From NCBI GenBank assembly GCA_032191485.1, contig JAVDOI010000006.1:16443088-16507087 (forward strand): a DNA stretch of 64,000 bases, read 5' to 3'. The position numbers and the translations under genes were made by a program. Each line of letters starts with the position of its first letter. The stretch's first letter is position 1. Shown here piece by piece: positions 59,001-64,000 of this stretch. This DNA is from Leptoclinus maculatus. Taxonomy: Eukaryota > Chordata > Actinopteri > Perciformes > Stichaeidae. The notes beneath the pieces were generated by a model, which ran no database searches, was not told the DNA's origin, and saw nothing but the letters and a program-made list of their open reading frames with translations.

Positions 59001-60723
59001 GCCCGGTTAGACAGAGCCAGAGGACAATAACATATCAGATATCAGATTGAGCCGACCAAGGGAATGACGCGTGGCGGATCGATGAGGAGCGATGGAGAGA
59101 GGCTAAACACTTCACTCTGATCTCACCCAGAAAATATTAACACAGTTGTCGATCAATACCAGCACAATGAGAGGAGAGAAAAAAAGGACTGAGGGAGAAT
59201 GAGGAGAAAAGGATGTGCTGCAGTCATGAGAGGAAGAAAGAATTGAGAAAGACAGATACAAGGAAAACAGAGGACAGATAGGAGGACCAGTGTGAGGATT
59301 TAGGGGGATTTATTGGCAGAAATGGAATATAAGATTCATAGTAGTACTCAGTAGTAGGTGTGTCTGCAAAGACTGCTGTATTGTGTGACTGAATACATAC
59401 AACCAGTGCTTTAAAAAGTCGTCAAACCGACTTCATTCAAACTCAAAAACAAGCGGTACTAACCTTATACAAGCATAATAATGGACTCAAAGCCGTCGTA
59501 TAACACACTTCATACAATCGTGCCAAAACACAAAGGAAAACTCACCAAGTTGTAAGCCCGCTTAGCTGCGGCTGAGTGGCGGCGAGGTACGGCAGTGTGT
59601 GCACTGGTAGTTCTGTTAGCTGTTAGCCAAACGCACCGTCCAAAACAATAACAGTGTTCAAATTGTTTCTGCCCCACTTTGTCTCTGGCCGCAGAGCAGC
59701 AGCTGGGGGTCAGCGATGCCTTCAGCTGTGTTATCACTAGTCGTCCCGACCAGCCGGGGGCCGGTTAAGAGTAGTAAGTGAGGAGCCGGCCGGCAGTCAA
59801 AGGCAGTATAAAACAGGTAATAAAAGGTGTTTTTACAAAGTGTAAGTCACTGCAACCACGAGAGATCCTTGAGCATGCAGCCATAACTTGGCACGCATAA
59901 TAATATGCAGTTTGCTGAAGAGTAGCTGTGGACAGACGCAGAGGGGCACACTCACTCAGTCACGGACGCATGGACTCACACAGTCGGATACGAACGAACA
60001 CATAACCTCTCCCCAGACGTCTGTTTTCATTAGTGTATAATCACCTGAAACTAAGAATTTAGTGTTTTTCCTTAGAATGAGGCAGTTAAATCTACATGGG
60101 GAGCAGGTTTTCTTCACCGAGTCCGCCATGTTGCACTGCCATGTTTCTACAGTAGCCCAGAACAGACAAACCAAACACTGACTCTTGAGAGAGCCTTTTG
60201 CATGACCTGAAGGCGACTGTAGGTTCTCTAGATTCTTGTAAAGGAAGGGGTGAGCAGAAGGGTGTTCAGTTGGTTGCAATCTGCAACCTCAACATGAGAT
60301 GACACTAAATCTTACACACTGGTCCTTTAGCTGGTAGTGCATGTCAGAAAACACATTACACAGTACAAACGATGTGGTTCCAGACCTGATGGTGCTTAGT
60401 GTAAACCGTTCAACTATATCTAGGCACACAGAAGGGTATTAAAGCACTTCCCGATGGAAATTTGTCACATGATGCAACAGTCAAAGGGTGGGCTTCCGTC
60501 CAACATTTCGCCATTTTCCCCACTTGACTGACACAAGAATGTGTCTTCCATTCAAACAAGATGAAACCGTTGGATGCCTATACCATCATTTGATCACAAA
60601 TACTGCAGGAGGTCAAATCTTTCATTTTAGATTGGCTAAAAAAAAAAGACTCAACATTACCTTTCCCATTCCAGAGTGGGCGTGTCCGATCTTCACCACC
60701 ACTGGGAAACTCGGTGATGTAAT
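48353..60723 (-). CDS. syn2: synapsin II (a-type C terminus), 5' exons outside window
   Basis: Synapsins coat synaptic vesicles, bind ATP through a grasp-like domain C, and cluster the reserve pool. Eight exons join in frame: 60723-60661, 58663-58521, 57245-57171, 56096-55994, 54410-54234, 53937-53871, 50006-49103, 48503-48353, giving 560 C-terminal residues. The core is highly conserved: FPVVVKIGHAHSGMGK, IASVVAITQTY, YDIRVQKIG, SGNWKSNTGSAMLEQVAM, YKLWVDTCSEICGGLDICAV, SMQLIGDHQAEDRQLI. A very long Pro/Ala-rich exon follows, then domain E, starting KSQSLTNAFN and ending ETIRNLRKSFASLFSD, which marks the a isoform. Assignment to syn2 rather than syn1 or syn3 rests on neighbouring pparg and the nested TIMP. 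Domains A, B and the start of C lie right of the window. Confidence 0.93.
49103..50006 (-). CDS. syn2: syn2 exon, 904 bases (Pro/Ala-rich region)
   Basis: Acceptor CTTTTAG, donor CTGAA|GTAAGA. About 301 codons of Pro, Ala, Gln and Ser, with tandem VPAP units (49578-49632) and PGSPPTKAAAA units (about 49640-49760). Both flanking phases fit their neighbours, so this is one uninterrupted exon. It is far longer than the matching part of mammalian SYN2. Confidence 0.9.
49578..49632. repeat. 12-bp coding minisatellite in syn2
   Basis: Tandem GGAGCTGGGACT units (one reads GGAGCTAGGACT) encode repeated VPAP on the minus strand. Confidence 0.9.
50328..50341 (+). promoter_or_regulatory. CTCF-consensus site, plus orientation
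   Basis: CCAGCAGGGGGCGG fits the CTCF core CCASYAGRKGGCRS at every position. It sits in the syn2 intron just upstream of the Pro/Ala-rich exon. Confidence 0.55.
52114..52134. repeat. (TG)n microsatellite
   Basis: About 10 units inside the hAT element. Confidence 0.9.
52195..52420 (-). mobile_element. SINE nested in the hAT element
   Basis: On the minus strand: GGGGGCGACCGTGGCTCCCT (A-box-like head), CGCAAGGTCGAAGGTTCAAT (B-box-like), TGTCCCTGAGCAAGACACTG, and a GGGTCAAATGCAGAGA/ATGTCCCCCATAAAGGGATA tail ending in TA repeats, a standard fish tRNA SINE. Confidence 0.85.
52423..52473. repeat. poly(A) tract next to SINE head
   Basis: About 50 A with one G, directly adjoining the 5' head of the minus-strand SINE rather than its tail. 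Confidence 0.95.
52920..53000. repeat. (CA)n microsatellite, long
   Basis: About 40 uninterrupted units in a syn2 intron. Confidence 0.95.
53395..53640 (+). repeat. dispersed teleost repeat, copy D
   Basis: Best preserved copy: TTTGGGAAATGCACATTC, GATTGATACCACTCTCATGT, TTAGCTTAGCTTAGCACAAA, GGAAACAGCTAGTCTGGCTC, AACAGGTTGTATCTTAGTTT. Same order as copies A to C. Confidence 0.8.
53871..53937 (-). CDS. syn2: syn2 exon, 67 bases (linker)
   Basis: Acceptor GTCCCTCAG, donor CTCAAG|GTTGTC. Encodes GAALKEGLSDPNRTSGQRPQ, similar to the human SYN2 GTLKDPDSSKTPPQRP segment. Confidence 0.88.
53986..54022. repeat. (GA)n-rich tract
   Basis: Interrupted GAGAGA repeats just upstream of the 67-base syn2 exon on the minus strand. 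Confidence 0.8.
54234..54410 (-). CDS. syn2: syn2 exon, 177 bases (end of domain C, start of linker)
   Basis: Acceptor TTTGTCCAG, donor CAACAG|GTAGAG. Encodes VVGSSMQLIGDHQAEDRQLI and a Ser/Arg-rich tail (SASRSPARSPQG) with likely proline-directed phosphosites. Confidence 0.95.
55994..56096 (-). CDS. syn2: syn2 exon, 103 bases (domain C)
   Basis: Acceptor TGTGACAG, donor ACTGAG|GTGAGG. Encodes YKLWVDTCSEICGGLDICAV and KAICGKDGNDYITE. Confidence 0.95.
56347..56545 (-). other. unassigned exon-like ORF in syn2 intron
   Basis: On the minus strand an acceptor-like ATTGTCTTCAG is followed by about 57 open codons (QVNGALYTEASSSSTFMGFG, RPSPELERLCNRFTGRISAL, KSNIGSDLQ) with mostly G/C third positions, unlike the surrounding intron. 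Spliced to the preceding syn2 exon it would shift frame and soon stop, so it is not an ordinary syn2 exon. I do not recognise the peptide. It may be a skipped or poison exon, a fragment of a retrocopy, or chance. Confidence 0.3.
57171..57245 (-). CDS. syn2: syn2 exon, 75 bases (domain C)
   Basis: Acceptor GTTTTCCAG, donor GACAA|GTGAGC. Encodes RTSISGNWKSNTGSAMLEQV and AMTDK. Confidence 0.95.
58521..58663 (-). CDS. syn2: syn2 exon, 143 bases (domain C)
   Basis: Acceptor CTCTGTAG, donor ATACAT|GTGAGT. Encodes VKVDNVSDFQDIASVVAITQ through IGADYKAYM. Confidence 0.95.
60661..60723 (-). CDS. syn2: syn2 exon, 63 bases (domain C)
   Basis: Acceptor CTCTTCAG, donor GGAAAG|GTAATG, phase 0. Encodes ITSPSFPVVVKIGHAHSGMG plus K, the glycine-containing loop region near the ATP site. 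Confidence 0.95.
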
Positions 60724-61749
60724 CTGAAGAGCAATAGAATAATCAAAAGATGAATAATGAAGAACAATACAGAATGACTATCAACATATCATCACACTGA
60801 AAAGTCAGTGAAAAAAGAGTGGCTGTTAAGAACACCTATCACCATTCACAGATCTATGCAGGTAAGTTTATACAGCATACATTGATCACATATTATCATA
60901 TAATATTATTATTATCACATACATAAAACCACCATACAACGTTCATATGACAAACGGTTTAGCAAACAGTTTCTATATGTGTACAACTAGCAGACAGAGA
61001 AGCATTAGCATGAATGTGGACTTGTGATTATGGACACTTGATGAAAGCAAGTCCAATATTAACCGTCATTTTCGTTTTGTTTTTGCTTAGAACACGTCCT
61101 GATGGAAATATCTGTCTCTTTAACTCCCAAATGCTCCACTATGTTGACCGGCTAGTTGCTACCTTTGCATGTCTGCTATATGCTGTGCAGGTTGTGTACT
61201 GTTTTCGGTAAACTACAAACAAGTTGTTTTACAAGTTGTTGTGTGAACAATTATTAATCTAAAAATATTAATTAGTGCAGCTTTAAAGAATATCACACAA
61301 AATGACAAAGACCGATGCTACCAGCAGGGCACATATTGACACAGTAAAGCAAATAAGAAGTTCAAGCAAGGAAACGGATAAAGGATATCTGCATAGCTGA
61401 ACATTAACATTCTAAACTTTAATACAGCGCGACACTTAGCCTCTTCTATGTTTGGTACAGATTCACAAATTAACAAACATTCCCAATGTTAGAGCTGCAT
61501 TTTCTCATAAAAATGTGTTTCTTTGGGTTTTTACTGCTGTTTTTTTTACTGCTGCCATCATTTTTATGATTATCGTTTGCTTTTATGGATAAGATGCTGC
61601 ACCGGAAAAGATGAACACAAGTCTAATTTATAAATGCTTCACAAACCCGTCCGACAATACTTTATTAATCCGTCATCATTTTCATGACTAACCCGCGACA
61701 GCCAATGGGAGAAGAGGGAGGACATCAAAAGAGGGTGCAAGAGGCGAAG

Positions 61750-62164
61750 GATGGTAGCTTTTTTTTCCTGCGTTTGAGGAGGCTGTCCCTAAATTGTTGA
61801 GTGCATAAGAGGCTCCCTGTGTGCGACCCTCTCAGCATTCAAGACCAGAGTGTGAGGGGATCCAACTATTGTAAGTTTCTCTGTGTGTTGTCTACAGAGA
61901 GGGAGAGAGGGTGACAGAGAGCAGTGGCAGCCTTCCCTTCAACCCAAGCAATTTGCTCCAGCTCAAATTCAGAGGTGTACTTTGAACTTTAAACATTTGT
62001 ATCCACAGCTGCCTTTCAGCACATCTCACTACTTCGACTCTACTGTCTTATCCTTCCCCCCCGTTGCTGCCCGATTTACTTTTCCCGTGGAACTTAACAG
62101 GATCAGAAGAGGTTTGCCGAGCGTTCATCGAGTGGCGGAGCGGTCAGAGGCAGCCAGAGTCATC
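61750..62164 (+). promoter_or_regulatory. candidate timp4 promoter and 5' UTR
   Basis: Sequence directly upstream of the TIMP start, becoming GC-richer from about 61.8 kb. A reading frame stays open back to 61883 but lacks any TIMP similarity and is taken as 5' UTR. Confidence 0.35.
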
Positions 62165-62303
62165 ATGACCATGTCCCAGGAGCGGAGTGCGTGTCTGGGG
62201 CTCTGGGTGCTCCTTTTGCTCGGTGCAGGCATGGAGGAAGTCGTGGAGGGATGTAGCTGCCACCCAGCACACCCACAGCAGCTATTCTGCAGCGCTGAGA
62301 TCG
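62165..62303 (+). CDS. timp4: tissue inhibitor of metalloproteinases, first coding exon (TIMP4-like), partial
   Basis: TIMPs are secreted inhibitors that block matrix metalloproteinases by coordinating the catalytic zinc through Cys1 of the mature chain. The exon encodes a signal peptide with core CLGLWVLLLLGAG, cleaved before Cys30, and a mature start CSCHPAHPQQLFCSAEI, the invariant TIMP CxC-PxHPQ-xFC pattern. It ends at donor GAGATCG|GTGAGT, the conserved position before VIRAK. Later exons lie right of 64000. TIMP genes nest antisense inside synapsin introns across vertebrates; with syn2 as host this is timp4. The start is the first ATG of ATGACCATG, chosen because it leads directly to the signal peptide. 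Confidence 0.85.
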
Positions 62304-64000
62304 GTGAGTTAATGACTGCAGACCCATTTAGCGTCTGTTCGCTCAGATAAGAGTTATATAAGAATATATAAAAGTCTCTGCATTTAATTATGGTGGGATA
62401 ACTAAAAAGTGAGTGTATGGTTTTAAAATGCAAGGAATGACTCTCCTTCATAACTGACTGGTTGATGATTTGGCTTTTTGATCGTCTTGATTGGATTTTC
62501 ACAAAAATTCAAATCCACAGTTAAAACCTCCTGCGACTAGAACTAATCAATAGGGCCTCTGAGCTTTTTGTGGTATTTAATGGAAAGAAATGTTGGTTCA
62601 TCATTTTGGCTTTTTCCAATGATATTCATGGAAATGATCAGTTTTATGCAGACGATATTGACAGTCTAAGTTATTAAAGCACTATATAGAATAGCTGGTC
62701 TTTCTTTTTTCTTTTATACCAAGATGAATACACTTCCAGCCCTGTTGTTATTTGACAACAGGGCAGCCTGGTATCTGTTTTTTTGTTGTTAAATAATTGA
62801 GTCTTCCTTCTTTCTATTGCATAAAAACAAACCCTAAAAAAACCCAGCGAGTGCCAAGTGGCCCCGGCCTACTTTCTATCTGTCTGTCTGTCCGTTGGGT
62901 TGTCTGCCTGTCTCCCTGTCTGACGCCCCCCCATCATCCTTCTTGTCCAAGCAGAGGCCAAAACCAACACTCTGCTCTGACTTTGAGTACTTGGCTGGAG
63001 ACTGTGGAAAGCTGGAGTATGTGCTTCTGTCAAAGGTTAAACGCCAGCAGAGGAGAGAGACAGAGAGAAAGAGAAAGTAGACAAAGAAATTGCTTCACGG
63101 TATTTTAGTCTTGTTTTTCCTTCAGGTTTCGAGTGGGTCAGCTCCCCTCAAAGTAAAATGTGCCTCAAAATAATATTCAGGCTGAAATGGAGCTGAGACC
63201 TGTTTCAAAACCGCCATAACGCCAAATTAGATCTGGCTTATGAGATCACATTGAGGGTATTTGGGGCAGTGTTTTTAAGACAGAGTTGTACGTATGAAGT
63301 GTGTCATCAAAGAGTGAGATGGAGGTCCCATACGATTATTCTGTTTTCTCCATCTGAACAATTTGAGGTTTTCATACAGGCCTGATATTGACATAGTCCC
63401 GATGAGTTAGAACAGACAACGACTTTCCAGTCTATGCTGGTATAGCACTGGGTCCAGTTTTATAATCCTTTGGTCTATTTTCTTTGTTCTCATTGGTCAC
63501 ATAAGAACCCCAAAACAAGACATTATTTATTTTCACGTAAATCGTGAGGCTAACATTCAAAAACAAAGCTATTGAAATGAACATGTTGCAAGTATTGCAG
63601 TTCAACAGCAAACAACACTTTTTCTCTGTTTCTGCCTGCACATGGGAGAGGTTTGCCCTCAGGGCATTCTGCCAGAACTATCCTTAGTTTTAGGCAACAA
63701 ACCTACTTGATTGGGTTTAGGAAAAGATCACGGTTTGCGTTAAGATTAACCCTTTCTGGCAGAAAGCCCTGGAGGTACACTTGTTCCATGTGCTCCACTG
63801 GAGCCAAACAAAATGGAATCCAATGGAACGTTTTCTAATCCCCTCCCCCAATTGCCAATTAGAGCTTGGCAACTGTATCTAGTTACAGTACGTCTGTTGA
63901 GTTTGGATTTCTCCACATGTTACAGCGAGTGTGGAGGGTTGTGTCTTTGTATTTTATCCTTTAAAAACCAAAGACACAAGAGCAAAAGTGCGAATAGTGG
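62304..64000 (+). other. timp4 intron 1, also syn2 intron
   Basis: No further TIMP or synapsin exon is seen up to the window end. A 10-bp inverted repeat (62739-62748 and 62755-62764) and a CTGTCTGTCTGTC tract near 62.88 kb are present. Confidence 0.55.

Noticed and set aside
61883..62164. In-frame upstream ATG extending the TIMP ORF by 94 codons
   Set aside because: It would bury the signal peptide inside the protein; TIMP precursors start just before the hydrophobic core.

Overview
The window is vertebrate nuclear DNA, almost certainly from a teleost fish and probably a percomorph. Genes are split into GT-AG exons separated by AT-rich introns. CA/GA microsatellites are dense, teleost-type SINEs are present, and the PPAR-gamma protein carries the fish-specific ligand-pocket residues. 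I see no prokaryotic genes, CRISPR array, rRNA or true tRNA gene.

Layout: (1) 1718-5592, minus strand: terf2ip (RAP1), a shelterin subunit, complete in eight coding exons (about 687 aa), with a candidate CpG/ETS/E2F promoter near 6.6-6.76 kb. (2) 15225-27884, minus: pparg, complete in eight coding exons (534 aa), with candidate 5' non-coding sequence upstream, including a CpG-rich segment near 41.7 kb. (3) 48353-60723, minus: the 3' half of a synapsin gene, syn2 by synteny (a-type C terminus). Its central conserved core, proline-rich region and domain E are present; the first exons lie beyond the right edge. (4) 62165-62303, plus: first coding exon of a TIMP gene, timp4 by synteny, nested antisense in a syn2 intron. 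The remainder is intron and intergenic DNA with SINEs, one hAT-type element with an 8-bp target duplication, four copies of one dispersed teleost repeat, and many simple repeats.

SYN2-TIMP4-PPARG is the ancestral vertebrate order (human 3p25). In human the next gene beyond PPARG is TSEN2; here it is terf2ip, which in human is on chromosome 16. The three loci do not form a pathway: telomere protection, lipid-responsive transcription, and synaptic vesicle clustering with an antisense metalloproteinase inhibitor. No new multi-gene system is visible. The points most worth a second look are a perfect 28-bp hairpin at 12642-12701, two full CTCF-consensus matches in divergent orientation at 44908 and 50328, an unassigned exon-like ORF inside syn2 near 56.4-56.55 kb, and the expanded low-complexity regions of terf2ip and syn2. 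Exon boundaries were read by eye from splice signals, frame continuity and family similarity; terf2ip exon 4 and the start of exon 5 are the least certain.
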